From positions 42,048 through 106,047 of the forward strand of contig DCMZ01000014.1 in NCBI GenBank assembly GCA_002321895.1: DNA of 64,000 nt, written 5' to 3'. The translations under genes were made by a program, and so were the position numbers. This document shows, one piece after another, positions 44,649 to 53,838 of the stretch. This DNA comes from Bdellovibrionaceae bacterium UBA1609 (GTDB lineage Bacteria; Bdellovibrionota; Bdellovibrionia; Bdellovibrionales; UBA1609). Under the pieces are notes generated by a model, which searched no databases, was not told the DNA's origin, and saw only the letters and a list, made by a program, of their open reading frames with translations. Each line of letters starts with the position of its first letter. Within the stretch, counting starts at the first letter, position 1.

Positions 44649-45524
44649 CTAGAACTGAAGTGTCAGTTCCTCAATAGCTAACCTAACAATAAGAGGAATT
44701 TCCTTTTTAAATGGAGTCACTGCCCAAATAGGAACAGGTGTCTCCGTAAAATCTTGCAGTATAGATATTAACTTTTTTTCCTCTAAATACTTCTTCACAT
44801 AAACTTCTGGTAAGTTCGCCACACCAAGTCCCGAAATGGCGGCTTGGGTGAGGCTCCGCCCATTGGCACTTTTAAAGTTTCCCTTAACTTTAACCTTATA
44901 AGATCTACCTTTTCTTTTAAGTGACCAAACATCGTTTGATCCGACCAGGCAGTTCATCTTTTTTAGATCACTTGGACTCTTGGGGATTCCATTCTGTCGT
45001 AAAAAAGACTCAGATGCGCATAGATGCTCGCGCCTTTCTCCGATTTTATAGGTATGCCCATCGGTCGGCTTCTTGGAGCTTACCCGAATTGCCAAATCTA
45101 TTTTACTTTTCTCTAAGTTGAGTACCTTCTCGCTAAAGACTATCTCTGTGCTTATTGAAGGGTATCGAGCTAACAATTGCGAAATCATCGGCGAGACACT
45201 TTCTTCACCGTAGGCTCCCGCCACTGTGATTCGAATTTGCCCCTTAGGTATCTGGGATATCTTTCCCAATTGTTGAGCCATTCGCTCTAAATCCGAAATG
45301 GAGTCACAACAAGAATCAAAAAGAAATTTGCCAAATTCAGTAAATTCGATGGTTCGGGTCGTCCTGACAAAAAGACTCTGCTTCAATGAGAGCTCCAGAT
45401 CTTTGACCAGTTTACTCAGGTGAGATTTTGAAACCCCTAGTTCCTCCGAAGCCTTTGAAAAAGAAGACTTTTGAGCCACTTTTACAAAAGCATAGAGCAT
45501 GGGTATTTGCTTAATTGTTTCCAT
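44649..45524 (-). CDS. LysR-family transcriptional regulator
   Basis: The winged-helix start (PMLYAFVKVAQKSSFSKASEELGVSKSHLSKLVKDLELSLKQ) and effector domain (GQIRITVAGAYG, then DLAIRVSSKK) show it belongs to the same LysR subgroup as those at 5679 and 21053. The first residues METI are encoded inside a 24-bp palindrome that covers the ATG. It faces frmA and most likely controls formaldehyde detoxification, a role filled by FrmR in enterics; a LysR regulator for frmAB is known in other bacteria. Confidence 0.92.
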   Translation of the reverse strand: METIKQIPMLYAFVKVAQKSSFSKASEELGVSKSHLSKLVKDLELSLKQSLFVRTTRTIEFTEFGKFLFDSCCDSISDLERMAQQLGKISQIPKGQIRITVAGAYGEESVSPMISQLLARYPSISTEIVFSEKVLNLEKSKIDLAIRVSSKKPTDGHTYKIGERREHLCASESFLRQNGIPKSPSDLKKMNCLVGSNDVWSLKRKGRSYKVKVKGNFKSANGRSLTQAAISGLGVANLPEVYVKKYLEEKKLISILQDFTETPVPIWAVTPFKKEIPLIVRLAIEELTLQF

Positions 45525-45536
45525 ATGGAAACAATT
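45513..45536. promoter_or_regulatory. 24-bp perfect palindrome over the LysR start codon
   Basis: The core TGTTTC-CATATG-GAAACA (45516-45533) is extended by AAT and ATT, giving perfect symmetry. It contains the regulator's ATG (45522-45524, minus strand) and matches the sites at 5670 and 21029. Confidence 0.65.
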
Positions 45537-45609
45537 TGTTCCCATATTACATTATTGTCAACTCACGGAATTTCTCATAACATCTTCTGATACAAATGAA
45601 GGAGTCAGT

Positions 45610-46725
45610 ATGAAGGTAAAAGCTGCTGTAGCATGGGGCCCGAATGAGCCTCTTAAAATTGAAGAAGTCGATCTTGAAGGCCCTAAGAAAGGCGAAGTCC
45701 TGGTTAAAATCATCGCAAGTGGTGTTTGCCACACGGACGCTTACACCCTCTCTGGAGCGGACCCTGAGGGACTGTTTCCGGTCATTCTTGGACATGAAGG
45801 CGGTGGAATCGTGGAAGAGGTGGGCGAAGGCGTTACTGGGCTTAAAAAGGGTGATCATGTGATTCCACTCTACACTCCAGAATGTGGCACCTGTAAATTC
45901 TGTACTTCAGGAAAAACAAACCTTTGCCAACAAATTCGCGCCACCCAGGGACAGGGAGTGATGCCGGATGGAACTTCAAGATTCTCAAAAGACGGAAAAC
46001 CCATTTATCATTATATGGGAACCTCTACTTTCGCCGAATATACTGTTTTACCTGAAATTTCATTAGCAAAGATCAGTGAACAAGCACCTCTCGATAAAGT
46101 GTGTTTACTGGGTTGTGGTGTGACCACCGGAATTGGCGCAGTTCTGAATACAGCCAAAGTAGAAGAAGGCGCAAGCATTGCTGTCTTCGGGCTCGGCGGA
46201 ATAGGGTTATCCGTGATTCAAGGGGCTAAAATGGCTGGAGCGGGTAAAATTTTAGCCATCGATATCAATGAAGATAAGTTTAAAATGGCCGAAGCTTTTG
46301 GTGCCACAGACTTCCTCAATCCCAAGAAGTTCGACAAACCCATCCAAGAAGTTATTGTAGAGTTAACGGAAGGTGGCGTGGATTATTCTTTTGAATGCGT
46401 GGGTAACGTGGAGCTGATGCGTTCCGCTCTCGAATGCTGCCACAAAGGTTGGGGCGAATCGATCATTATTGGTGTTGCAGGAGCCGGAGAAGAGATTAGC
46501 ACTCGACCTTTTCAACTGGTCACAGGGCGTGTTTGGAGAGGATCGGCTTTCGGAGGTGTTAAAGGTAGAACTGAACTTCCTGGGTACGTTGATAAATATA
46601 TGAGTGGAGAAATTAATCTTGATGATTTAGTTACCTTCAAAATGCCACTCAATGATATCAATAAAGCGTTTGATCTCATGCATGAAGGAAAAAGTATCCG
46701 CACCGTAATTGATTTTACTATGTAG
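45610..46725 (+). CDS. frmA: S-(hydroxymethyl)glutathione dehydrogenase, class III alcohol dehydrogenase
   Basis: A 371-residue zinc-dependent dehydrogenase. The catalytic zinc ligands are in GVCHTDAYTLSG and GHEGGGIVEEVG, the structural zinc set is CGTCKFC-x7-C, and the NAD site is GLGGIGLS. The long match with class III (SxFAEYTVL, GGVKGRTELPGYV) marks the glutathione-dependent formaldehyde enzyme. The ATG at 45610 has AAGGAG; upstream frame extension is not needed. frmB follows 11 bases downstream, and a LysR gene faces it. Confidence 0.96.
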   Translation: MKVKAAVAWGPNEPLKIEEVDLEGPKKGEVLVKIIASGVCHTDAYTLSGADPEGLFPVILGHEGGGIVEEVGEGVTGLKKGDHVIPLYTPECGTCKFCTSGKTNLCQQIRATQGQGVMPDGTSRFSKDGKPIYHYMGTSTFAEYTVLPEISLAKISEQAPLDKVCLLGCGVTTGIGAVLNTAKVEEGASIAVFGLGGIGLSVIQGAKMAGAGKILAIDINEDKFKMAEAFGATDFLNPKKFDKPIQEVIVELTEGGVDYSFECVGNVELMRSALECCHKGWGESIIIGVAGAGEEISTRPFQLVTGRVWRGSAFGGVKGRTELPGYVDKYMSGEINLDDLVTFKMPLNDINKAFDLMHEGKSIRTVIDFTM

Positions 46726-46736
46726 AAAGAGTCTAT

Positions 46737-47561
46737 ATGTCTAATTTTAATATTGTTAAAACTCACAAGTCATTTGCCGGCGAAACTCACTTCGCCGAGC
46801 ATGAGTCTAATATCACAAAAACCAAAATGAAATTTTCCTATTTTATGCCTGAGTCGAAAAAGCCTGACCACGCGGTGATTTGGCTCTCAGGGCTCACATG
46901 CACTGACGAAAATTTCATAACCAAAGCGGGCGCGCAGAGATTTCTAGCAGACAACAATGCTCTCGTTATTTGCCCAGACACCTCCCCTAGAGGTTTAGAC
47001 CTGCCTGCCGAACATGACTCCTATGACTTTGGTTCCGGTGCCGGATTTTATCTCAACGCAACCACAGAGGGATATTCCAATCACTATAGAATGTATGACT
47101 ACATTGTGGATGAATTGCTTTCTATCACAAGAAGCTTTGGCCCTTCCAAAGTGTCGTTGACCGGCCATTCTATGGGTGGGCATGGAGCACTTGTCATTGG
47201 CCTGAGAAATCCAGATAAATTTGAAAACGTCTCTGCATTCTCGCCCATCGTAAATCCTACTCAATGTCCATGGGGAAAAAAGGCTTTTGCTGGATATCTT
47301 GGAGAAGACAATTTAGAACAGTGGAAAGAGTATGATGCCTGCGAACTCGTGAAGTCGGGCAAAACCCGAAACAAAATCTTGATTGATCAAGGTTTAAGTG
47401 ATGAGTTCTACGAAAAACAACTTTTAACACCGAATTTTGAGGAAACCTGCTCTAATCACGGCCAGGAGTTGCAAGTCAACTATAGAGATGGCTATGATCA
47501 TAGCTACTATTTTATCAGTACATTTATAGATGAACATCTTAAGTTTTTAATACAACCCTAA
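46737..47561 (+). CDS. frmB: S-formylglutathione hydrolase
   Basis: The 274-residue esterase D family protein has the oxyanion loop WLSGLTCTDENF, the nucleophile GHSMGGHGA (Ser about 147), and an Asp and a His (GYDHSYYFISTFIDEHLKFL) near the end. It hydrolyses S-formylglutathione to formate and glutathione, completing what frmA starts. It is translated right behind frmA, consistent with one operon. Confidence 0.96.
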   Translation: MSNFNIVKTHKSFAGETHFAEHESNITKTKMKFSYFMPESKKPDHAVIWLSGLTCTDENFITKAGAQRFLADNNALVICPDTSPRGLDLPAEHDSYDFGSGAGFYLNATTEGYSNHYRMYDYIVDELLSITRSFGPSKVSLTGHSMGGHGALVIGLRNPDKFENVSAFSPIVNPTQCPWGKKAFAGYLGEDNLEQWKEYDACELVKSGKTRNKILIDQGLSDEFYEKQLLTPNFEETCSNHGQELQVNYRDGYDHSYYFISTFIDEHLKFLIQP

Positions 47562-47568
47562 GGTTATT

Positions 47569-47967
47569 GTGATTCAAAAAACTGCCGAAAAATTTTCCGA
47601 ACTCAAATTAAGGAATTTTTTCGGCATTTTTTTATTCACCACACTTGGTGTCACCATGTGCTTTTATCTGCAGTACTTGGGAGATCTGCCCAGCTTTACT
47701 TCCTCCGCTCTTGTCGGGGCCGCAGGAAGCCTTCTCTTATCTCCAAATCGATTTAATCCAAGATATTATTTACCGGCTCTCTATACGGGAAGCTTTGCTG
47801 CTATGATGCCACTGCCAAGCACAGCCATATGGGCATACCTATGCACCCTGTCGATACTCACTGGTGTCCTCTTCATCTTTGCACTCCCGTTTTTCAATGG
47901 GCACGGAGGAAAGCTTGGATCCATAGCTTTCTTGGCATCCTTATTGTTTTTAGGCATGGGGTTTTAA
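47569..47967 (+). CDS. Small membrane protein A, paralogous to its neighbour
   Basis: The 132-residue protein has four hydrophobic segments. Two motifs recur in the next gene: GAAGSLLLSPNRF here versus GASFIGMSSPTKA there, and GHGGKLGSIAFLASLL here versus GIGGALGFSAFVSLL there. The start is GTG with AAGG six bases upstream, right after frmB. I do not recognise the family. The pair could form a heterodimeric membrane complex. Confidence 0.65.
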   Translation: MIQKTAEKFSELKLRNFFGIFLFTTLGVTMCFYLQYLGDLPSFTSSALVGAAGSLLLSPNRFNPRYYLPALYTGSFAAMMPLPSTAIWAYLCTLSILTGVLFIFALPFFNGHGGKLGSIAFLASLLFLGMGF

Positions 47968-47968
47968 G

Positions 47969-48346
47969 ATGTTTATTTTTTCCTTTATACTCGCTATCAG
48001 CTCTACCCTTTTCACATACCAATGGGCGAAAAGCCCTAAAGTGAGTCCAACTCAATCTTCGGCATTTGTGTCTCTATTTCTATTTCTATTGCTATTTTTC
48101 CTAAACAAAATCGTTCCTCTACCCTACGAGGAATTATGCGCTTTAAGTTTTGGAGCATCCTTTATTGGTATGTCTTCACCGACAAAGGCAACACCCCTTC
48201 AGCTAGTAATCGCTGCAATTATTTTTTCGATGATGTTTCACTATCTATCACCCCGTTACTGGGGCATTGGTGGCGCATTAGGCTTTAGTGCTTTTGTGTC
48301 ACTACTTCCAATACATATTATCAGGTTAATCAAAATCAAAAGTTAA
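47969..48346 (+). CDS. Small membrane protein B, paralogous to its neighbour
   Basis: The 125-residue protein has four hydrophobic segments and starts one base after the stop of its partner, so it is translationally coupled. Its stop overlaps the convergent beta-propeller gene by about 20 bases. It follows the frm operon and may be part of it; a transport or membrane-protection role would be a guess. Confidence 0.65.
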   Translation: MFIFSFILAISSTLFTYQWAKSPKVSPTQSSAFVSLFLFLLLFFLNKIVPLPYEELCALSFGASFIGMSSPTKATPLQLVIAAIIFSMMFHYLSPRYWGIGGALGFSAFVSLLPIHIIRLIKIKS

Positions 48347-49576
48347 CAAATTGTATCTCTTGAATCTTATCACGCCAGTATCGTCTCTATACTCCAAAAA
48401 CATATAATCCCCACGAACATGGACGTTTTCGGCAATCTGCGTTTCAAAAATTCTGGATTCTGCATTAAAAGCCCAAACTTGATGGTTATCCGCTTTAATA
48501 ACTATAGCGTTACCTCTTTTGTGCCAAAAGAAACTCAGCTCTCCAAAAGGAACACTTGATGAGAAATTAAATACTGAGCTTTCCAGCCCCGGAGTTTCGC
48601 TTTCCTTCGGAAGTAAATTCTTAACAAGTCGAACGTTCCATGTGTCCTTGTAACTCACTTTGCCCTTATCATCGATTGTGCTATTAGCCATTAGCTCTAA
48701 GAAATACTTTCCATTTGGGCTTCTAAAGCGAAAGGGCTTGGATGGGTCTTCCGGCGCACTTGGTGATCTTCTTACAGGATTAGAGTCGAAGGCAATAGGA
48801 CTATAACCCTCAGAAGAGTAATGGCCATAGATGGATTGCTCTCTAAGCAGCTCTCCAGTGGCCAAATCTATGCCATGTAAGAGCCGATCGTTCCATTGAA
48901 CATGGTAAAATAAAACTTCAATCAAGTTTGGGTTATCCCTATTCTGATAGATAGTTTCAACCCTATAATCCTTATCACTACTTTCGAAACCAGCAACCTT
49001 TTTCAAATCATGAGTGTTTGAATCGAAAAACAATACCACCTCTTTACGATCACTTCTAAAGTAACCCTCATACTTTACATCAACAATGAGACCGTAAACA
49101 TTAACCCCAGGAACCCAAATCACTCGCTCACTAAATTGGCCTAGCACATCCGTGGTCCTGTAATTCTTAGGTAGGTTTAATGTTTTTAGTGCATAGCCAT
49201 CTTGACCTGGTCGAATCACAAAATAATTAAAGCTCGACTGATTCTCGAACTGCTTAGGTATAACCAACAATGTCTTATTGTCTTTTGACCAACTCAACTG
49301 AGTCAGTGGTTCAGCTAAATGTGCGGCATTGGGTAATCCTTGCTTTAGCTCAACAGACTGGACCAACTTATTCGTTTGCACCGAATAGAGATTCACTTTC
49401 GAACCAACGACTATAGCTACATTTTTGCCATCCTGACTGACAGAATAAGAAGTAGAGCTCATTGGCCCATTTGAGCCACGATCAAATAAACCCTTACATG
49501 ACTGTTGAGCATAAACATTTATACCAGTCATAGACAATGAGGCTAAAGATAGAACCAAACTCAATAGAAATCGCAT
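48326..49576 (-). CDS. Exported beta-propeller protein
   Basis: A signal peptide (1-24, ending VYAQ) is followed by repeated short strand blocks: NVAIVVGSKVNLYSV, LSWSKDNKTLLVIP, SPNGKYFLEL and AIVIKADNHQVWAFN. The pattern fits a TolB/WD40-like propeller of about six or seven blades across 390 residues. No catalytic motif is seen. It is likely a periplasmic or surface scaffold, partner unknown. Confidence 0.72.
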   Translation of the reverse strand: MRFLLSLVLSLASLSMTGINVYAQQSCKGLFDRGSNGPMSSTSYSVSQDGKNVAIVVGSKVNLYSVQTNKLVQSVELKQGLPNAAHLAEPLTQLSWSKDNKTLLVIPKQFENQSSFNYFVIRPGQDGYALKTLNLPKNYRTTDVLGQFSERVIWVPGVNVYGLIVDVKYEGYFRSDRKEVVLFFDSNTHDLKKVAGFESSDKDYRVETIYQNRDNPNLIEVLFYHVQWNDRLLHGIDLATGELLREQSIYGHYSSEGYSPIAFDSNPVRRSPSAPEDPSKPFRFRSPNGKYFLELMANSTIDDKGKVSYKDTWNVRLVKNLLPKESETPGLESSVFNFSSSVPFGELSFFWHKRGNAIVIKADNHQVWAFNAESRIFETQIAENVHVRGDYMFLEYRDDTGVIRFKRYNLLTFDFD

Positions 49577-49702
49577 GATCTCTGATATATATTAACGGAC
49601 AGAAAAGAACAATGAGATCATTTTGTAGGCAAAACCATGGGGCAATTTTACCTTATTACACATAGGTTTTGAATATTTCCCCACCCATTTCACTCATAGA
49701 AG

Positions 49703-50683
49703 TCATTCAACCAAAGCTTTAAAGAACACTTTTTTAAAACGCTCATAGTCTTCGTAATGAGGCATGTGCCCTAAACCACTTAACTCATAAAGCTTGGCAT
49801 TAGGAAACCGTCTTTGGGTCTCCTTTCCTAGATTTTCATATTGTCCCAATTTTGCATTGAGATCCTTTTTCCACCCTCGCCCTGGTCCTGTACGATCTCT
49901 CGTTCCATTTATGATTCGAGTGGGCACACCAATGGAAGCCATTTTTGAAGTGATGTCTTCATTAAAAATAGGGCCATAGGTTAGAGCATTATGCCATGCC
50001 ACTATTTTCCAATCCGAGTGATTCATCTGTCCTATGTGAGGAATAAGAAGCTTCTCATAAGCGTCTTCCCATTTTCCATCATAGTAATTCTTCTTCTGAT
50101 AGTTTCTCATCTTCACAGGAGTTTTGGAGACCTCACTGTTATAGAAAAATTCGGGATCTTTAAAATATGTAAATTGGAGATAAGGCTCTAGACCAATAGA
50201 GTTTAAAAGCACCAACTTTTTAACTCTATTAGGCTGATAATAAGTGAGATGAGTGGCCAACATCCCTCCCATAGAGTGTCCAATAATCGTAAAGGACTCA
50301 ACGGAAAGGGAATTTAAAAGTTCAATTGTATTGTGGGCCAACTGATAGAAACTGTATTGATAATGCTTTGGTTTGCTACTTTTTCCAAAGCCAATCTGAT
50401 CAGGAATAATGACTCGATAACCTTTATCCACCAAATCCTTAGCAATAAAATCCCAATAGTATCCAGCAAAGTTTTTACCATGTAATAGGACAATAACTTG
50501 TTTCGAACTGGAGTTAAGATCCATATAAGCCATATGAACATCTTGCTTTTGAGATTTAAATTCAAAAGTCTGAACTGGAAATGGATAACTATATCCATCC
50601 AAGTTTTTGTTGTACTTTATTTTCGACGGTGTACTTGTGCAGGCAAAAGACATGGCCACTAAAACAAACAATATAAATCGCAT
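49703..50683 (-). CDS. Lipoprotein alpha/beta hydrolase
   Basis: The first 15 residues form a lipoprotein signal with lipobox FACT. The rest is a fold-family hydrolase: VLLHGKNFAGYYW (oxyanion hole), PDQIGFGKSSKP, GHSMGGMLATHL (Ser nucleophile), an Asp in NGTRDRTGPG and a final His in GLGHMPHYED. It resembles epoxide hydrolase/haloperoxidase-like lipases. The substrate is unknown. Its start is about 70 bases from a strong terminator that ends the gene at 50817. Confidence 0.85.
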   Translation of the reverse strand: MRFILFVLVAMSFACTSTPSKIKYNKNLDGYSYPFPVQTFEFKSQKQDVHMAYMDLNSSSKQVIVLLHGKNFAGYYWDFIAKDLVDKGYRVIIPDQIGFGKSSKPKHYQYSFYQLAHNTIELLNSLSVESFTIIGHSMGGMLATHLTYYQPNRVKKLVLLNSIGLEPYLQFTYFKDPEFFYNSEVSKTPVKMRNYQKKNYYDGKWEDAYEKLLIPHIGQMNHSDWKIVAWHNALTYGPIFNEDITSKMASIGVPTRIINGTRDRTGPGRGWKKDLNAKLGQYENLGKETQRRFPNAKLYELSGLGHMPHYEDYERFKKVFFKALVE

Positions 50684-50750
50684 CGAATCCCCCAGGTGAG
50701 ACTCTTAACTTATTGAACTATGAGTGAAGTGACAAGGGATATGCAATACG

Positions 50751-50782
50751 AAAAAAGCCCAAGGACTTGCTTGGGCTTTTTT
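50751..50782 (-). terminator. Rho-independent terminator
   Basis: AAAAAAGCCCAAG, a six-base loop, then CTTGGGCTTTTTT; symmetrical enough to act on both strands. It follows the stop of the periplasmic repeat protein at 50817 by about 35 bases. Confidence 0.9.
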
Positions 50783-50816
50783 AACTAAATCTTATTTGAA
50801 AGATCTATTGTGAAAA

Positions 50817-51431
50817 TTAAGAGAACTTTTTTGGTCTATTGACTCTAGGTCGTGTACGAGATCGAGCTTTAGCTAGCTTCTCTACTTTATAGTCATCGTG
50901 AAGTTGAATGAGCTTGTCAGCTTGATCTGAATCCAGTCCAATTTGTTGAGTCAGGTAATTGACTTTGTATTCATAAGTTAGAAAAGATTGTTTCGCCGGT
51001 ATTTCCGCTTCAGCATCGTCAGCTACAGCTTGATTGTACTCTTCTCGAACTTCAGGAGTCATGGAATTAACCATCTTATCCATAGTTGCGTTTAACAATG
51101 ATTCCACCATAGCTTCTTTTTCTAAATCTCCCGCCACAGTGCGCTTTTGTGGTGCTGCCATAAACGAATTGTTGTGAATCGTAAGAAGTGCATCTGCTTG
51201 CCCATTTGACAGATCCAGCACGTCCGTTAAATAGTCGTGTATTTTTTCAAATGCTTCAGCTGATTCGTGCTTTGCTATAGGTTCATTGTCTTTCCCCGTA
51301 TCCACCAAAATAACCACTTCAGGCATATCTACTGATTTACCCTCAGATTTATTTTCCTCTGCATTTGCAACAGACACTGCCATTAATAAAACGGATACTA
51401 CAGACACTTTATAAGTATTAGATAATTTCAT
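50817..51431 (-). CDS. Periplasmic protein with internal repeat (Spy/CpxP-like)
   Basis: A signal peptide (1-24) precedes a charged helical protein of about 180 residues. Two copies of one motif are visible: DYLTDVLDLSNGQADALLTIHNN and NYLTQQIGLDSDQADKLIQLHDD, about 90 residues apart. Leu-x-Leu-x-x-x-Gln repeats of this kind recall the Spy/CpxP periplasmic chaperones, though the match is weak. The C-terminus is Arg/Pro-rich and basic. It is a single-gene unit with its own terminator. Confidence 0.65.
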   Translation of the reverse strand: MKLSNTYKVSVVSVLLMAVSVANAEENKSEGKSVDMPEVVILVDTGKDNEPIAKHESAEAFEKIHDYLTDVLDLSNGQADALLTIHNNSFMAAPQKRTVAGDLEKEAMVESLLNATMDKMVNSMTPEVREEYNQAVADDAEAEIPAKQSFLTYEYKVNYLTQQIGLDSDQADKLIQLHDDYKVEKLAKARSRTRPRVNRPKKFS

Positions 51432-51643
51432 TTCCCCTCCAAACCTTCTGCCTTTTAATAGTTCAACATTCAGGCCAGAAATATTTGGCTGAAACCCAAC
51501 TGAATTCGTTAAGAGGGTCGTTGGGTGTTCAAATCTTTGTAAGGTATCAAAATCTTTTTCGATTTCTCAATATAAGACATGTTTCATATTGATTGGAACG
51601 GCTCCATTTGGAGGTATTCAGGAGTCTTTCTGGAAGTTCCTAA

Positions 51644-53584
51644 TTAGGCCGCACTCTTTTTTTCTACTAAGCTGAGTGCATAGAGAACCTTCTTTTCCAG
51701 ATCCTCAACCTCTACAGGCTTGTATAAGAAATCGTCAGCCTGTTCGGCTCTCTCTCCGGTCAATTTGGATAGATCCGTATTAACACCACCTGTGAGAAAA
51801 ATAAACTTCGGCTGTGGAATAGCTGACTGCCCCCGAACTTTCTCCAATAGCTCTATGCCATCCATTCTAGGCATCTTCACATCAGATAAAATCAAATCAA
51901 ACCTTCTCTCCCCGGAGGAAAAGGCATCAAATGCAGACCTACCATCCACATAGGAGTGCACCTCGAGCCCGATGCCTTCCAAAGTTTCTTTAATGAGACC
52001 CGAAAATTGCTCCTCATCTTCGACGAGCATAATTTTACCTTCCACTTTCGGAGAATCCTTTATTAGGGACTCAGTATTCTTAATAGGATCCAAGGGAAGA
52101 TTTTCACGTTGATTTTCTAAATACGGAAATTTTAAGGTAAAGGTGGTCCCCTCACCCTCCTGACTAGCTACTTCAATGGTAGCCCCATGATCTAAAACAA
52201 TGTTATTTGAAATGGACAGACCAATTCCAGTTCCCTTGTTAACTCCTTTTGTCGTAAAAAAAGGATCGAACACTTGTTTCAAAACATCCGAAGACATGCC
52301 AACCCCAGAATCACTCACTAATGCTATCACTTTATTATTGTCCACTTTGGTGCAGATCGTGACACACCTATTGTCACACCCCTCGGTGGCATCTTTGGCA
52401 TTCGAAATTAGGTTAACAAAGACCTGTTGAAGCTTTCCCATATCGCCTGAAATAAAAGGTAAAACTTCCTTCTCTGGTTTGAACTCAACCTCAACTTTTG
52501 CTTCCTTCGTCAATTCTTTTAAATGCTCAAGAGTATCTTGAATCAACTCATTCATATTCAACGGCTTAAAATTTCCCCCGTCGACTTTAGAAAAAGTACG
52601 TAATCCAGCTACGATTTTAGCAATTCTTTTTGCGGAAACCTTAATTTGATTAAGTCCGTTATAAAGCTCCTCATCTTTTGAACATAGCCTCATTAGCTTT
52701 TGAGCCGTCAAATTGATTATAGCCAAGGGGTTATTAATTTCATGACCAACGCCCGCAGCTAACGTACCAATGGAAGCTAACTTTGAAGTGTGCACCAACC
52801 GATCCTCGAGCATCTTTTTCTCGCTAATGTCTTCGACAGTGGACCAAATTCCATCAATCCCATCATAGTCCTCAACTAAAAAACCATTGAGCTCCACGGG
52901 AACTATAGTTCCGTCTTTTCGGATATACTCTTTTCGATAAGGCCCGTATTTACCTGTGGCCTTCAAAGATTCCAACTGTCTAGCCTCTGCTTCTTCAAAT
53001 TTTCTTGGAGTGATGTCCCAGTAGGACAATTTTTTAAGTTCTTCCAAGTTATAGCCCAGGATCTCTGCGTATCGCTCATTAATCTCAAGTAGGTTCCCAT
53101 CCATGTCACAGAAAGCATATCCAAATGGAGAGTCGTTAAAGAATAAAGATAGTTTTTTTCTATAACGCTCAGAGCTTGTTATATCGAAATGGGTGCCTGT
53201 GAACCGAGTAGGATTACCCTCGCTATCCCAACCAGAAAACCGACCTCGATCTAAAATATACACCCAATGCCCATCGGCATGCTTCATTCGGTGAATATTT
53301 TCATAGAACGGAGTCTCCCCTTCCATGTAGGCTTTTACATCTGCATAGGTTTTTTCTAAATCGTCGGGGTGCACTCGAGATTCCCATGTATTTAGCTCCA
53401 TTTTTACAGTGGCATGATCGAGACCCAACATTTCTGACCAACGGCGATCAAATCTAACCGAATTGTCGGTTAAGTTCCAATCCCAAATACCTAGATTCGC
53501 ACCCTCAAGCGCCAGGTTTAAATACTCTAAAAGTTCGTCTGGGCTGTCCTCAAGTTCCTTTAAAAATTTACCTGAATCACTCAT
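51644..53584 (-). CDS. PAS-PAS hybrid sensor histidine kinase
   Basis: 646 residues, no membrane segments. Two PAS domains (about 20-140 and 145-260) lead to a HisKA domain with the phosphoacceptor His281 (AAGVGHEINNPL), an ATPase domain with NLISNAKDAT, SDSGVGMS and GTGIGLSISN, and a C-terminal receiver with Asp568 (LILSDVKMPRMDG) and Lys in FLYKPVEV. As a soluble hybrid kinase, it senses an internal signal and passes phosphate to its own receiver, then probably to an unlinked histidine phosphotransferase. No partner regulator is nearby. Confidence 0.92.
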   Translation of the reverse strand: MSDSGKFLKELEDSPDELLEYLNLALEGANLGIWDWNLTDNSVRFDRRWSEMLGLDHATVKMELNTWESRVHPDDLEKTYADVKAYMEGETPFYENIHRMKHADGHWVYILDRGRFSGWDSEGNPTRFTGTHFDITSSERYRKKLSLFFNDSPFGYAFCDMDGNLLEINERYAEILGYNLEELKKLSYWDITPRKFEEAEARQLESLKATGKYGPYRKEYIRKDGTIVPVELNGFLVEDYDGIDGIWSTVEDISEKKMLEDRLVHTSKLASIGTLAAGVGHEINNPLAIINLTAQKLMRLCSKDEELYNGLNQIKVSAKRIAKIVAGLRTFSKVDGGNFKPLNMNELIQDTLEHLKELTKEAKVEVEFKPEKEVLPFISGDMGKLQQVFVNLISNAKDATEGCDNRCVTICTKVDNNKVIALVSDSGVGMSSDVLKQVFDPFFTTKGVNKGTGIGLSISNNIVLDHGATIEVASQEGEGTTFTLKFPYLENQRENLPLDPIKNTESLIKDSPKVEGKIMLVEDEEQFSGLIKETLEGIGLEVHSYVDGRSAFDAFSSGERRFDLILSDVKMPRMDGIELLEKVRGQSAIPQPKFIFLTGGVNTDLSKLTGERAEQADDFLYKPVEVEDLEKKVLYALSLVEKKSAA

Positions 53585-53838
53585 AAACCCATGCTCCTAA
53601 TAGATTTAAAAATTCTTAAATATAACTAAGATATATAGATACTTATCGTAAGTTATCTACTTCAAGTTTATGACATCAAGAAACCTACATATTTTTTTTA
53701 TCTAATCATAACCTTAGGCCGGATTCTGTTTTGAAATGAAAACAGTTGTTATATGGTTAAGTGCTCACGACACTTAAAGCGATCGTTTAAAATGTCTCGA
53801 TTGTCTCACTCCGTATCTATGGATATTAGGGAATAGGC

